DNA from: Anoplopoma fimbria
Lineage: Eukaryota > Chordata > Actinopteri > Perciformes > Anoplopomatidae
Length of the DNA stretch: 64,000 nucleotides
Assembly (NCBI RefSeq): GCF_027596085.1
Contig: NC_072472.1
Span: forward strand, 9,126,219-9,190,218
Reading direction: 5' to 3'
This document shows, piece by piece, positions 1 to 12,590 of this stretch. The notes beneath the pieces were generated by a model. That model searched no databases and had not been told where the DNA came from. It saw nothing but the letters and a program-made list of their open reading frames with translations. The position numbers and the translations under genes were made by a program. Numbering within the stretch: position 1 is the stretch's first letter; every line of letters begins with the position of its first letter.

Positions 1-3000
1 TACAGCCTAAAAGCAATAATGAAAATAAAAGAGAAGACAACTAAAGCAAAAATAGTTGATGAAAATTGAATGAGCCAGCTGTTAAAGCATGTTTTGTCAT
101 GCACAACCAACAAGCATTAAACTTCAGCTCATATTTGCTTTGCTTGAAACTACTGAAATGAATATAACAGCCAACATTATATAAGAGAGGAAAATATAAT
201 TATGCTGAAAGTCATTGCAAGTTGACTGAGTGTGCTTGCTCTTCTGCTAACTCGGAGTCCACATCCACACCTGGACACTGCCAGTTCAGGCAGAGTTCTC
301 TACTGTTGATGAACACCTCAGCTGGAAGAGTTAGAGGTTTTATGCATCACTCAAGGGCAAACAGTAGAGGTGGGAGTGCTACATTTTAGCAACCCTCATT
401 TTTCCAGGCAATTCATGATTTTTCAATGGAAAATTAACATTCGTAAACTCAATGCTCTGACTTCATACACACATCTGACACAACAAAGCAACCCGCTAGG
501 AATATCTAGCTGATTACATAATGTTATAAAATGCTGAAGCAGCAATTAAGAGTGGTTACAAAGAGAGTAAAATACCATATTGAATTTATTTGGTTTAGTT
601 TTTTTTGGAAAGGTTGGATTCGTGTTCACAGCAATAAAGCCGAATATTAATATTGTCTTTTGCCATACCCTACTGGCAGCTGCATAGTACAACCACAAGT
701 GTTTATTGTTGTATTTCACTTTACATGGGCTTCAGATTTATTTTATTTTATTCGGGGAATCTGGAAATCAGGGCTTCTACGACAAGTTAACTGTTACGCT
801 AGCTAATGCAAGTAGCTCGATAATGCTGAAACGTAAATCTGAAAAAAAAAGGAAAATTCGACTCTCTTGTGAGGCCATATAGAAAATGGATTTCTTTTAA
901 TGATGTATTTAAAAGTGGCTCACAATTTGCATGTTATTATTATTATTTCGTCAGTCTGTGTATGCATATACATACAAGTTAGCCAGATCGCCTACTGCAA
1001 ACTGCTTTTGTTACGACTGACTTACTATTTAGTTTATTTTAGCTTACTGGCTTTTACATACTCATTGAATAAAGCTGGGTCATCAAACAATAATATACTC
1101 CTTAGCAAGCGGCTTGATCTCCTTTATGAGCTTAACAACCTTCTAAATGAAATGACTCTTTCAAGGGTGCAGCTACAGCTGGAAATACTGTAGGCCTTCT
1201 TTATGATAAAAGAATAGGAGAGAAATTGTTTAGTCACTTGAATAAAGCCAAGCCTCTTTACTAGTACGTTGTTGGTCAAGATTGTGTCATAATTCCATTA
1301 ACAAACACTTTTGGTTTTGATAGCTCTTATAGTGATTGAACAAACAACCTATGGGACTGAAAATGTAAGAAAGATAAGAGACTGTTTACTTAAGGGATCA
1401 CCATTGTGAGAACCACAACTGAGAAGCAGCGCTGCAGTTGACGGCTTGTCAGCTACAAAGAACGCTATTTCGGTTGGAGACGCAGCAAATTAATTACCTT
1501 AAATGTCTTTTTATCCTAGACTCATGTGTATTACAGTGCTGTTTATTGTCTAGACGGCTGTCAAAGCTCCACTTTACCCATCTCTATTTGACTGGTTAAT
1601 TTCTGATGTTGAGGAGGAGGACAGTGAAGTAAGGAGATGAAGACAGTGGCCTTTCATTTCTCAGCCTAAAAATCTGCTGACTTTCCCTATGGAGGCAGTG
1701 TGATTGATGGTTTTTTTTGTTTTTTTTTTTTAAAGCCAGTGATTAAGCATTATTGCATCTGTTTATCCTCACAGCACCCCTCTCTGTGTGTGTCTCCTTC
1801 TGTAACTCCACAAACGCTTTCCATATATGCATTTACTAACACTGTAATTAAAAAGAAGATAGCGAAAAGATGTTTCCTTCCTCTGTTGGAAAAAAATAAT
1901 CAGTAATGGTGGATGCATTAGTCTGTTTACACCTGAACTTTGGCTCTCCTATTGAATAATAATATGGCTGGCTGTAATCAATTAGACAGTACTTTGAAAC
2001 TCTGAAACATAAACTCTGAAATATACAAAAGTGTAATATTTTAACATGTTATCAAACAGCTTCCCCATCTTTAGTGAAATGAAAATCATTTACCACAAGT
2101 TATTTTATCTAAGGTGTTCTCTACTGTTGTTATATAATTTAAAAACCTACAAACTCATGACTGAAACATGGCTTAACGTGGCATCATATTATCAACAGCT
2201 AACGGCTACTTGCCTCCTAGTTCCTGGTCTCATACTGTTTTTCTTGTGGGGTTCAATTTTAACCAACTCCCTGTGGGTTCCTGCAAAATACAAGTTATCA
2301 CAAACAGCAATATTGTAGTACCTACCCTCTCAATATATAGCTTTTCCACTGAATCCCCTAGAAAGCCACCAACCCCTACGTTATCATGGTTACATGCATT
2401 TGTTGGCAGCTAAAGCTGGAGATGTAAAGGTGCATCGGCCTCCAGCGTTCACAGCCGCCCCTCTGGGAATAACATTCAGTATATCCAGGAGGCAGGCAAT
2501 GGCTCATATCTGAATACCAATACACCTCTTAGATCCCTGTTGCTACCCTGGCCTTTAAGCCACCTTTGCTACAGCTGCTGGTAGGTATCTGATCGAACCA
2601 TATCAGTGCCTGTGTTATTGCTGGAGGCAAAGGCATTTGGAAGAGATATGATAATTAGCCCAAGTCATGAAGTGGTCCTTACATTGTCCTGTTCCAATGA
2701 CATGTGGGTAAATTGAATAATCCCCTGCCTTTAAACTTTGTTAACCATGTGTCACATATGTGTGAGTCATTAAAGGCCAAGCATAGTTCAGAACCGTCAT
2801 TTAAATTGTTTTTCACATCAAAATATTTTTTTAACCCCCCCCCCAAAAATCCTGGTAAAACATAAAGAGATGTGTATGTTAGGAAATGATACTGGGCCAC
2901 AGAACCCTTGTAACCAGCAGATAAATCAATGTACTTCATGACTACAAGATTCAAGGGAATAGTAGTGGTAGATTGCTAATCAATACTAGCGGCTGTAATC

Positions 3001-5339
3001 TGTTAAAGCAACAAGAGTAAAGACATCCATGCAAAAACCTTTTTGTGGAACTGATAAAATGACACAGTAGCTGGAAGCACTGTTTTCTGACTTTTTTTTA
3101 GCACCTGCTTTTACTATGAAAAAAATACTAAGAAATCAGTAGTGTTTCAGAGAACCGGATTCTCTTTAGCAAAGCTCTTATTTTACTGCAGCAGGGTCTG
3201 ACAGTCTGCACCACGCAGTCATGTTTCCCCCATGCCTCCCGTTCAGCAGCCGGAGCTCCGACTGCAGGTAGAAGGCAGCAGCGAAGCCTGATCTGGGTCT
3301 GTCTGCGGTTGCTAGAGTCTGAGTTGAAGGAGCGTCTGGTGAAACTGCATGATTTCATCTGATTCTGTGCAGAATCCGACCCAGTTGACAAGCTTTAAAA
3401 ATAACTATGTAGAAACAGCCAATTGTCTCGCTGATGGTCTCGTTTACTTGTGCAGGTCAAACAGAGGCATCCGTATTAAATTGAGACAGTTTCATAACCA
3501 CTGAAAAGTTCCTCACAGTAACTTTACATATCTTTGACTCTTAAAACTTTAGCTCTCACCTACTGCACAAAGGGCTGTGCTGGTCACTTCAAGCACAATG
3601 AAAGCCCAGATTATTTGCCATCATTGCCATCTCAAGATTTTTGCTGCAATTAACCTTTGCTTCTTATTGTCAGTGGTCCGGTTTGCTCAATTTAGCGAGC
3701 TTAATTTTGACCGGAACTTTCAGAGTTATGCCATAAGGCCTTAGGTTATCCAGAATAAGAGATATTAAAGTGAAAATACCAGACATCAGAGAAGAGAGAG
3801 TCCCTGAACCTTGTTAACATACAGACACACTCACCCATTCAAACACCACCTGTCTTGGCCTAAAGCTATAGCCAACTAGCATGGGGATATTCATTGTTCA
3901 GTGAAGCTTTGCTCCACCCTGCAGATGTGAAGGTGTGTCTTTGTGTGTGTGGCTGAGGGAGCTGCAGGGGGCCACTGTGCAGGAACAGGGTTCTGGAAGT
4001 TCAATTCTTATAAGGAGATCAAAGTCGAGCTCCTGGCACGAACGATCTGATGTGAGCAGCTGGCTGGTTGCCACGGCTGCCACTGACCTGGCTAAAAGTT
4101 TTCACTTGGACTAAGATAGATGGCCTCATTTGGCCGTTCTCTTTTAGGGGGAAGGCATGTTAGCAAACAGGACATCAATGGGGTGGCTAGCAGTGCAGTA
4201 AGCTGCTTCTGGAGGCCCGCTGCCAGGTTGAGGAACGTACAACAGACAACACAGACAAAAAAAAACAACTGACAAGATGAAAAGATAACTGGATTTATTT
4301 TCTCTCACTAACTATCTAACTATACTCACTGTTGTTGCCAGACTTTACTCAATAGACCAGTTTTTCCTCCCTCCCTCCTCTTCCTTTGTCCAAACACACA
4401 GAGAGCTATCCTGTCCTGGTCATAAGTAAAGTGCAATTTTGTATTTTCTTTGCCAGTGGGAAATCCTCTGGATATCAGCTCTCTTATTGTGGGACAAGCT
4501 TTTGTGAGTATGACAAAGAGACCTTTGCCTACCAGAGAGCTTGATCTGTCCTAATGGGGCATGTCTGGATTTACAGAGGCTTTCGATTTCTGTGAATACA
4601 CTGCAGACGATTTTGAAGACATACCAGCTTGCATTGATTGCAGAGGGACTGCCACGGTGGGTAACATGTTAACAAGGGTCAAATAGTAGTCAATAACTCT
4701 TTATGCCTGGTATTATAGTCAGAGAGTTGGTTGGGTGGCATCAGAAAAAAAAACTGTGAAGACATGAATCAATGACTGACAGGTGGGGTAAACTAAAGAC
4801 TCCTGAGCCCAATGTCTGGGCAATAGACCGGGCACACCTTCAGTGTCCAAACGATGAAAAAGAAATCAAGCAGCAACAAAAACCCAAATTCTAGCTTTGC
4901 TCAGCAGGTGGTGGATATCTACCTCTACATTGTTGGCTTTCAAAAGACTCAAGACCAGCCAACACTCCAGGAGGGAATCAATAACCACGAGTTGTAAATC
5001 TCCTACCGTCGGAAAAGCTGAATTTATGATGGAAAGCTGGTACACAAACATAGTCTCCCATAGTTTTTGCACTCATGGCAACTTCATCTTCCAAAATCAA
5101 AGCCACACGTTACCCATCTATCCACTGTGCCCTTTTACTGTTATGTATCACCACTTACAGTCCAGAAAGTGTTCATGTACATGTATTTGTGCTTGTGTTC
5201 TAGTCTCTTCCCCAAAGCCATTTCATTGAATGCTCTTTCATGTAACATGCATGTTCATTGATTTTCTTACTCCCAAAACCTGAACCTGAAAACTGAGTTA
5301 TTAAAAGCACATACGTGGCATACTGTAGCACTAAGGGCT
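1..5339. other. Low-copy AT-rich non-coding DNA, no gene seen
   Basis: No exon, RNA gene or recognised mobile element was found here. The only simple-sequence features are a T-rich run at about 1710-1732 and a C10 homopolymer at 2835-2844. The short open frames in this stretch have no recognisable domain and no convincing flanking splice sites. The block at about 4860-5150 is open on both strands, but this looks like chance. A more GC-balanced patch at 3190-3330 could be low-copy conserved sequence; I cannot judge this without an alignment. Confidence 0.6.
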
Positions 5340-5577
5340 ATGTATGGGGTTGCAACAAAGGCAGATGTCAATGAACTGTATAAGCCAATCAGAGCACACT
5401 GTGAGAGACACGAACTAAAACAGATTGTTTCAGACAGAGGATGAACACAGGTATATTCAGACAGACAAAATTAGAAAAATAAAGTGCTTTTTAGAACATT
5501 AAAGCATGTAAACAGGCTCTAGTAGAAACCCCAAATAAAAGTATGAACCTGAAACTGAGCATGATATGTCCCATTTA
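5340..5577 (+). mobile_element. MITE-like non-autonomous DNA element, teleost dispersed family
   Basis: The right two-thirds (from about 5440) closely follow a dispersed element I remember from percomorph genomes. It has an AATAAAGTG-TTTTTAGAACATTAAAGCATGTAAACA-like core, then GTAGAAACCCCAAAT, then GTATGAACCTGAAACTGAGC, and ends in ATGATATGTCCCATTTAA. The TTAA at the right edge fits a TTAA or TA target site. The left boundary is uncertain; the CCAATCAGAGCAC block at 5386-5398 also belongs to the remembered family. There is no transposase, so it would have been mobilised in trans. Family assignment is from memory and the superfamily is not established. Confidence 0.6.
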
Positions 5578-8004
5578 ATATTCTGGCTTGTGTCAAGCTC
5601 CTAAAAGACGATGCCCTAATTTGTGGTTCATGTTGCTTTGATGTCATCAGTGATGAAACTCTCCTGAAATAGAGATTTATTTTATGTTAGGTGTTTTAAT
5701 TGCAAGTTCACGATCTTTCAGCCCTTCATTGCCCTGGGGTCCCAAAAATAACATCTGTTTGAGGTGATAATTGAGAGTGGCCTAAAATGAATTAGGCCCA
5801 TATGGTAGTGTTCTGTTTGCCAGGAAGACCAGCAAGTTTTCAGCTCTAAATTAAGAAATGTTACATGATCCAAATTAGCAAGTCATAGGACCTGGTTATG
5901 ACATACAGATGTTCAAATACAGCACGTAAAGAGGAAAAAAACATTTATTTAAAATCAGAGTCTAAAAATCAACTAATCCTGTCAATTATAATAACATGTA
6001 TTATTTGTAAGTAGTGTGTTAAACAAAACTGTACAATGGAGTTCACAGGTCATTGGAAAGAAGGGCAATCAGACATGTTCGAGCAAGTTTTACCCAATGA
6101 TAATGTGAACCACTTATTTAGATGTAAAAGCAAAGAAAACAATAAACCAAAGAAAATGTTTATTAGTTGCGTTTACCCACTTGAGATCCCCCATGAAATT
6201 CTGTATTAACTATTATATCTTTACAAATACAAAGACCATGTCAGTCAGGATAATATTATGTTTTGAACATAAAATGTATTTTCTAATGACAACAATTTTG
6301 AGCTTTAAGCTTTGTCTATAGTCATTTAATTGTCTGTGCAGAGCTCTTTACACCTGTCAAAACACGTTTTTTTCGAATTGTAAAAGTGTATTGCCTAATG
6401 GATTTTGTTGTAGAAAACCGGCATCACTTTTTGAGATGGTAAGGGATGAAACTCCATTTGAGAAGTCTTTCTGATGACTAGAAAAAAAGACAAAGCTAGT
6501 TGTGCTGGAGGAGGATAAACGTTAAATCTGCACAAGGGCTTTTTCTCTTCTTGCAAATATCTAATATAGACCAATAAAATACATGTTTAGTTGTTGATAA
6601 GTAAACAGAAATACAGTACTTGCAAAAGCATAAACCTACAAATGAAAAGAGTGCCTGTGCAAACATGACTGACTATGCCTACATAACTTCAGTTCATACG
6701 TTGATATAAATGAATTACGATTATTTTTATTTAAGAAGGACTAAAAGGAAAGTTTGATTCTATAATCCTCAGCTGCAATAATATAGACATTAGCTCATAT
6801 AAGGAAAAATTATGAGACTAAGTTTGCAATTTCCCATTTAATAGAGCATTACATGATGCTGCAATAATTATGTCATAGGCTCCATGAACAGTTACATTGG
6901 TTGCGGTTTTTTCTCTGTTCTTCCAGTCCTACATTTCTAATAAATGATAGCTATTTGATCAGTGCTCTGGGCTTATTAGCATCCATAAACCCACTGCTCT
7001 CAGCTTAAAAGGTTTTCTTACTATGATCCCACATGATCCCACTCCCACAGTTTTACAGGGGTACGTTTTGTTTTTGAGGTGTTATCAGATTCTGTATAAC
7101 ATGTAATATGGAACATGATATTGTGTTCCAGTGGGAAACACCAATCTAATTTGTTGGACTAAATTCAGACGTGACTAAACTCAAAGACAGGGATTGTTTT
7201 TGATGGATTCTGATTGATCTCATGGGAGTTCTTTTTATTCCAGAGGAAGTTGAATGATGGTCATCACGGAACCAGCAACCTCTAGCAGCTATGAATTCAA
7301 TTACATTATGGGTGACAGATGGATTTAGATTTTTGGTGACATGGGTTCATTTTGATTTGCTGTTCTGAACTTTGCTGACGTTAGTGGTAGTGTGGAGGAA
7401 CTAGGATCTGGTGGGGGGATAAGAGTGAAACACTGAGTGGCAGACACTAAGTTTGAGTTCAGGAGCCAGAAAGATCCACATCAAGACCGACTATTACTTT
7501 GAGAGAAAAACAAGTTTAAAGGGGAAAAGAAAGTGCACACCCAGCATCTGTCCGGCTTTATAGTGAAAATAAAGATCACCTCTATTAACACTCACACCAG
7601 AAGAAATTATTACATATGTATTAAGTCTAATAAAAGGATTATTGAAATTCAGAGAAAACAAGCAGTTGCACAATCACATCGTTCACAATGAATGAGTGAT
7701 GTCATTTTTTAAACCATCAAACTAACTACATTTATGACAGGATGTATGCATAAGGATCTGTCCGATTTAGCCCAGCTGGTGATTGATTAATCATATTTGA
7801 CACAGAACTACCAGCACTTGCAAAATATTAGTCAACAGAACATTTTTCTTTTTTTTTCAATTGAGAAAGTTTAAGGAGATGACGTTGTTTTTTACAGTAT
7901 GTTGATAGTTGTCAGTTGATTTAATAGATTATAAGGTTTCATCACATAAATTATTTGCATTACTGCCCAAAAGCATTATATTTTAAATGCAAATCCTAAA
8001 AGAC
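5578..8004. other. Low-copy AT-rich non-coding DNA
   Basis: No gene or long repeat was seen. The stretch contains short A and T runs and a block at about 6950-7020 of more complex composition (GGCTTATTAGCATCCATAAACCC) that could be conserved. A homeodomain-type palindrome near 7780 is listed separately. No open frame has coding character. Confidence 0.55.
7780..7793 (+). promoter_or_regulatory. PBX/HOX-type composite homeodomain motif
   Basis: The sequence TGATTGATTAATCA contains TGATTGAT, the known PBX-HOX heterodimer half-site arrangement. It overlaps the perfect 10-bp palindrome TGATTAATCA, a paired TAAT-type homeodomain site. The motif match is seen directly. Occupancy is inference: such motifs arise often by chance in AT-rich DNA and nothing nearby shows an enhancer independently. 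Confidence 0.25.
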
Positions 8005-8130
8005 GTTTTGCTTTAATTGACAGAGTGAAAGAAAAATATACAACACATGGGGAGAGACATGGGTATGACATGCAACAAAGGTGACTGCTGTCGTCTGTTC
8101 CTTGACCATTAGGTTATGAGGGCACCCCGG
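8005..8130 (-). mobile_element. tRNA-derived SINE, minus strand, internally damaged
   Basis: Read on the minus strand, the element opens with CCGGGGTGCCCTCATAACCT, then AATGGTCAAGG. This is the degenerate head and A-box region of a tRNA-derived SINE that I recall in percomorph genomes (consensus head CCGGGGCGCCCTGGTAGCC). It then jumps to the tail CACCTTTGTTGCATGTCATA, followed by CCCATGTCTCTCCCC and a CACTCTGTCAATTAAAGCAAAA end. The segment that should carry the B box (a GGTTCGAATCC-like motif) is replaced by about 25 bp of unrelated or eroded sequence. Polymerase III transcription is therefore unlikely. Clear target-site duplications were not found. Confidence 0.7.
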
Positions 8131-9200
8131 ATATCCAAATTTTGTCACACGTCTTGTGTTATCACAAAGGCATACTAGCTATATAAAGCCATTTTAAGAA
8201 TGGTTTCAACACCAATACCAAAACATCTATATGTTTACCTAGGTACTAAAACTATTTGTTTATTTGTTTATTCTATCATCAACCCAATATGTAAATATAT
8301 AAGTGAGTTAGAATATGAGTGACTGCTCGACAATCTACAGGGAAAAGGATGTGTGTCGATAGGCACTGGTTCTATTTTCAACACCTACAAAGTTTTCAAA
8401 AGTTCATCACTGGCAGCGTGTCAAAAAGAGACTTGGTGTACCTTCTTCTTTTTTTCACATTGACATCTGGAGAATGACACATTGAAATTCTAAAAGACAG
8501 ATCAGGAGGCCTTCATTGTGAGTGGCTGCTGGAAAAGGCACTGAGAGACAGGATGGAAGAGGTTGAGGAGAGAGCAGTATCAAACTTTTAAATGCTAGCT
8601 GGAAACAAGACCAGAAAAGGAAGCAGCTCTCCTGTGTAAGCTTGATAGGGCCTGGGAAAACATGTCATCTGAGACACCTACTTTTCCCACAATGGTGTCA
8701 GGGGAGATGTGCCTTTCAAGTTCTAGACGCCAATTATGGGGAATCTTGCCTAAGCAGGTAACGAATGGAGCCATGCTCCTCGATGCTAATGAAAGTCCTA
8801 ATTATTTCAGACAAAGCATTCAGAGTTGACATGGATGGTTTCTGAGGGGATTGACTCCCCATTCTTTTATGCAAAATGTCGACAGTAGCTTGAGGAGAAA
8901 TCTTTGGACTGATTTCTGGTTCCTACAGGGTGGCTAAGGATTGGATTGCTATGGACAGATGGATAGATAGAACAGGAGAGAATGAAAAAGAGAGGTAAGG
9001 AAGATGGGAATGGGAGAAGGTGCTGGCTGAAGGGAGGCAAGGAAGGGCCCCCTGTCACCGGAAAAGAAATGCAATAGGAGGTAATCTGTAGTCATGAAGA
9101 GCTCTCTGCTGAGTTGCACTGAAGGTCCCCAGGGAGCTGTCATGCCTTAACCGCTGCTGTTGCCTTCTAAAAGCTTAATGCTGAGGAAGAATTAAACCGC
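8131..9200. other. Non-coding DNA with a purine-rich tract
   Basis: No gene was found. From about 8960 to 9050 the plus strand is purine-rich (GAGAATGAAAAAGAGAGG and similar), so the antisense open frames there are low-complexity serine/proline/phenylalanine runs rather than proteins. The rest is ordinary low-copy sequence. Confidence 0.55.
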
Positions 9201-9205
9201 TGTGT

Positions 9206-9271
<66 letters not shown>

Positions 9272-9290
9272 ATGTGTGTGAGAGAGTTGG
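9201..9290. repeat. (TG)n microsatellite with (AG)n extension
   Basis: A nearly pure (TG)n array runs from 9201 to 9260 with one TA interruption near 9210. It passes into (AG)5 at 9261-9270 and a mixed TG/AG tail to about 9290. Alternating purine-pyrimidine arrays of this kind are typical of teleost genomes and are usually length-polymorphic. The His/Thr-rich antisense frames across it are artefacts of the repeat. Confidence 0.97.
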
Positions 9291-9588
9291 GTGTGTAACT
9301 TAGTCTGTGTATGATCTCTCTGTTTGACATGCTTGAGCAGCCAGAGCAAATAATCAAGCCCATTAACAATGACTTCCTCAATCACTTCCATTATTGGCTC
9401 TGTAGCCAAGAACTGAGCGTGGGTCAAATGACAATCCCTTCATAAGCCTCAGAGGAACCACACAATGCTACACAGATGAGCAAACACTAACTCTGCATCC
9501 AAACCATTAGCAACCTGATGTCAAGCTACTGCCTAAGCTACACTGTCAAGCTAATTACTAAGAGCTGAGTACTAGCTTTTGCATAAAA

Positions 9589-9900
9589 CAGTGGTGGGTT
9601 GTAACACGTTGCTCAGTCACGTTTTACAGTAATGTTATTAATTTCTTCAAAAGTGATAATGAGCATATGTGGTATCAGTTATAATAACATTACAGTTACT
9701 TGAATCCATTGCATTAATTACTTGTTCAAAGTACATACTTGCATATTTGCCCACACATTTTGTGTCTGGGAATTGTTGGCTTGGTGCAGGGGCTAGAGGC
9801 AGCCAGCCCGCAGCAAAAGCAACATGGACTCTGGTAAATCCAATATTGCCACATCTACTTGTGTGTCGTTGTACCTGCATGGCTAGCTAGCTGGTGGCTT
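9589..9900 (+). mobile_element. Left terminus of a hAT-like element (orphan end)
   Basis: The segment begins CAGTGGTGGGTTGTAAC, the start typical of teleost hAT elements (CAGTGGTGGG...). It is followed by ACGTTGCTCAGTCACG and several ACAGTAATGTTATTA / ATAACATTACAGTTACTT blocks of the kind found in hAT subterminal regions. A short open stretch starts at ATGGACTCTGG (about 9824) and stops after 20 codons (M-D-S-G-K-S-N-I-A-T...). This could be the eroded beginning of a transposase reading frame or chance. No matching CCCACCACTG right terminus was found in the next 2 kb, so it looks like a 3'-truncated remnant. Confidence 0.4.
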
Positions 9901-10153
9901 AACTGAATGGAGCTAAATTAGCTGTTAATGGTTGGTGATTAGCTCTGCTGACATCTCATTTAACCACAGAGTCTTGACTTTAATTTCCACAAAAGTTAAA
10001 TGGATGTTCCCAGTTGTTGGAGTTGTTGGAAGGCATATTTAAGAGAACTGGACTGAGAAATGGTTAACATGTAAAGTAATCAATGACATGTCACATATAA
10101 TTAATTTGCCGCTCATGGAGTGAACAAATGGTTACATAACATCAGATACACAG

Positions 10154-10154
<1 letters not shown>

Positions 10155-10236
<82 letters not shown>
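10155..10236. repeat. (AC)n microsatellite, about 40 units
   Basis: Essentially uninterrupted (AC)n dinucleotide array just after the eroded hAT-like region. The His-Thr open frame spanning it is a repeat artefact. High purity and length predict length polymorphism. Confidence 0.98.
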
Positions 10237-10238
<2 letters not shown>

Positions 10239-12590
10239 GTCATTGTTAGCACTGTGCACATCACTAAAGCTTATTTACTGCATCAGCTATCAGCGATTGC
10301 TCACTTCCCCTTGTGTAAAGTCTACCTCAGTGGTTCCAAGATTTCTCAAGAGATTTCCTTCTAGAGCATTAAATGGTTGACCTCGCCAGTATTTAGCACT
10401 TGTTATGTGTGCATTGAGTATGTTGGTGATTAATTAAAGCAATCTATCTGGAGCTCCAGAGGGGAATCAAGATGCTGTTGGAAGATTAGTGGATGCAGAA
10501 GCTGTAGGAAGCATGTAGCTCTGCAGTCCCCTCAGGGTAAACACTGCTCAGGCCAGGAGAGAATACAATATTACAATACGCTATGTCATGTCTAGCATTA
10601 TTTTTTATTTTGGTTTGCATTTTAATTGCTATCGTATTATATTAAAATGTACATACTATACAATACAAAACAATAAAGTCCATAAAAAACAACAGGCAGC
10701 AATGGTCTGCAAAAGTGACCACAAATGTGCCAGGTTTGTTAGAAGGGCCTCACATATTTAAAGAGCTCAAAATCTCCTGAAACACCTTTATATTTCCAGA
10801 TAAATTAACGGTTCTGTTGTCCCTGTAATATGTACATTTATTATTTATTAGTCACAGTCTCTATTTGGTACTTTAATATACAACTGAGGGGATTTCCAAG
10901 TGAGATTGCAGTAACTGTGTCTGTGCTTACCAGGTTCCTTAGCCCGTCAAACACTAAGTATTTATGTAAAAGGTTGCCGTGATTGAGAAATGTCTTACTT
11001 GAGTCAATCCATAATAGATTTGAACAAAGTAGCATTGGAGAGGACTGTCATTTTAGAGAAATTCTGTTCCGTGCAGGTTGCAGACCCAAAAAAATGAAAA
11101 GACTTGCAAAATCCCTCTCCCCTCTCTCTGTTCTCTCCCTCTCTGGCGATGCAGCAATCCCATTTCAGAGTTAATTCTGTTCTTGTGTCCTTTCATCCAT
11201 AATTAAAATAACAAGCAACTAATTACTTTTGAATAATGTCAAGCCAGTCAGGCGGGTTGCACAATCCCTCTCCATAATTAAAGTGCACCCAACAGTTTTG
11301 GCAGACATTCCCCTCATAGCCACATCACATTGCATTGTTTCAGTGAACCAGTGCACAGGCCAACCCTTTGGAAAACCTTCGAGATATTCTAGGGTCTGCA
11401 TGTCAGCTAGCTTTCACATGCTCTGGGCTGGAGTTATATTGGGGTTTGGAAATACAACACGGCTCCGTCTGAAGAGCCCCGAGGGCGAAAAACATTGTAG
11501 CAGGAAGTTGGGGACGTTTTACTCTATGCCAGCTAAAGAATCACTGCAACGTTGACTGTGAGGAAGTAATGGAAGACTGAGTTAGTTGCACACTGTCAAA
11601 CATTCTGAAGCGATGCTATCTGGGTGGCCTCATGAGATGGTGTCTTACAAGACCTATCAATAATTTAAAAAACAGCAGCTCATTCAAAATAGACATATGA
11701 TGATGTTCACATAATAAAGAACAGATAGTGTAATATTTAGTTGTAATGCCGACAGTTGATTTAATGCCTGTACATCACATGATTTAAGCCTATCATTGCT
11801 TGTCCATTCTTATAACAGATTGCTCCATTTTTACTACCTTACCACAATGCTGGAGCTCTCAAACATTGCTCCAAAAGACCGTGGGGAACACCCTGGTGTA
11901 TAATCGTGCCAGGAAAGGCAATTTATCATACGATATTGCCTCTGTGTAGAGTGAGGGTCCCTTAGCTACTCCCTAGCAAGGACTATTGGGTTTGGACCGG
12001 CGGCAGAAAGTGGGGGAGGTCTCCTAACTGATCTTTGCTCTGCCACAATCAATCTTTCAGAGATCCCAGTGCTTCAATGGACATGGCTGCACAGGGCCTA
12101 ATGAAGGCCTCACGCTGCGCGCTGTCTGCTGCAACAAAACATGTTTATCTCTGTCAGAGTGTGCTGGGTTAAAGATTAGTGGGTGGATAGATGCTTTTGG
12201 AAGGTATGTTTTCGAATGCTGGTTGTTTCACTTTGTTTATAACCTACCAGATACTATTTTATCTATTTTCTTTTTTTTTTTAATCTATCATGTGATATAT
12301 AGTCTATTAAATAGATTAGTGAATTTCTGCGTCTCCACACTCAGGAAGTCATGATGTATTGTTGTTTGACTGTGAACTTTTGACATACCCATTAATGACT
12401 AATTACACTCTAGCCTGCATCCTCTTGTCATTCAGTATATAATTGATGCTGCATCTGCCCAGAACGTCCTCTTCCGCCATTGTGTGTCTCCTCCTCCGCT
12501 GCTTTATTTGGACAATGGTCTAAAATGAATTTTGCTAATGTGCATCGGTTTACAACAGATATACAATATATTCAGAGGTTTTAACGTATT
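10237..12590. other. Low-copy non-coding DNA with conserved-looking blocks
   Basis: No gene was found. Two blocks stand out by balanced composition and lack of simple repeats: about 11230-11560 and about 11880-12150. The second contains TGATCTTTGCTC (a TCF/LEF-like core), ACAATCAATC, and a 7-bp inverted pair AGGCAAT...ATTGCCT near 11918-11941. They resemble teleost conserved non-coding elements, but conservation itself cannot be seen in one sequence. The 108-codon open frame at 11229-11555 has no known domain. Confidence 0.4.

Noticed and set aside
3965..3982. CTCF-like site at CTGCAGGGGGCCAC
   Set aside because: Several mismatches to the core at both ends, weaker than the four sites reported.
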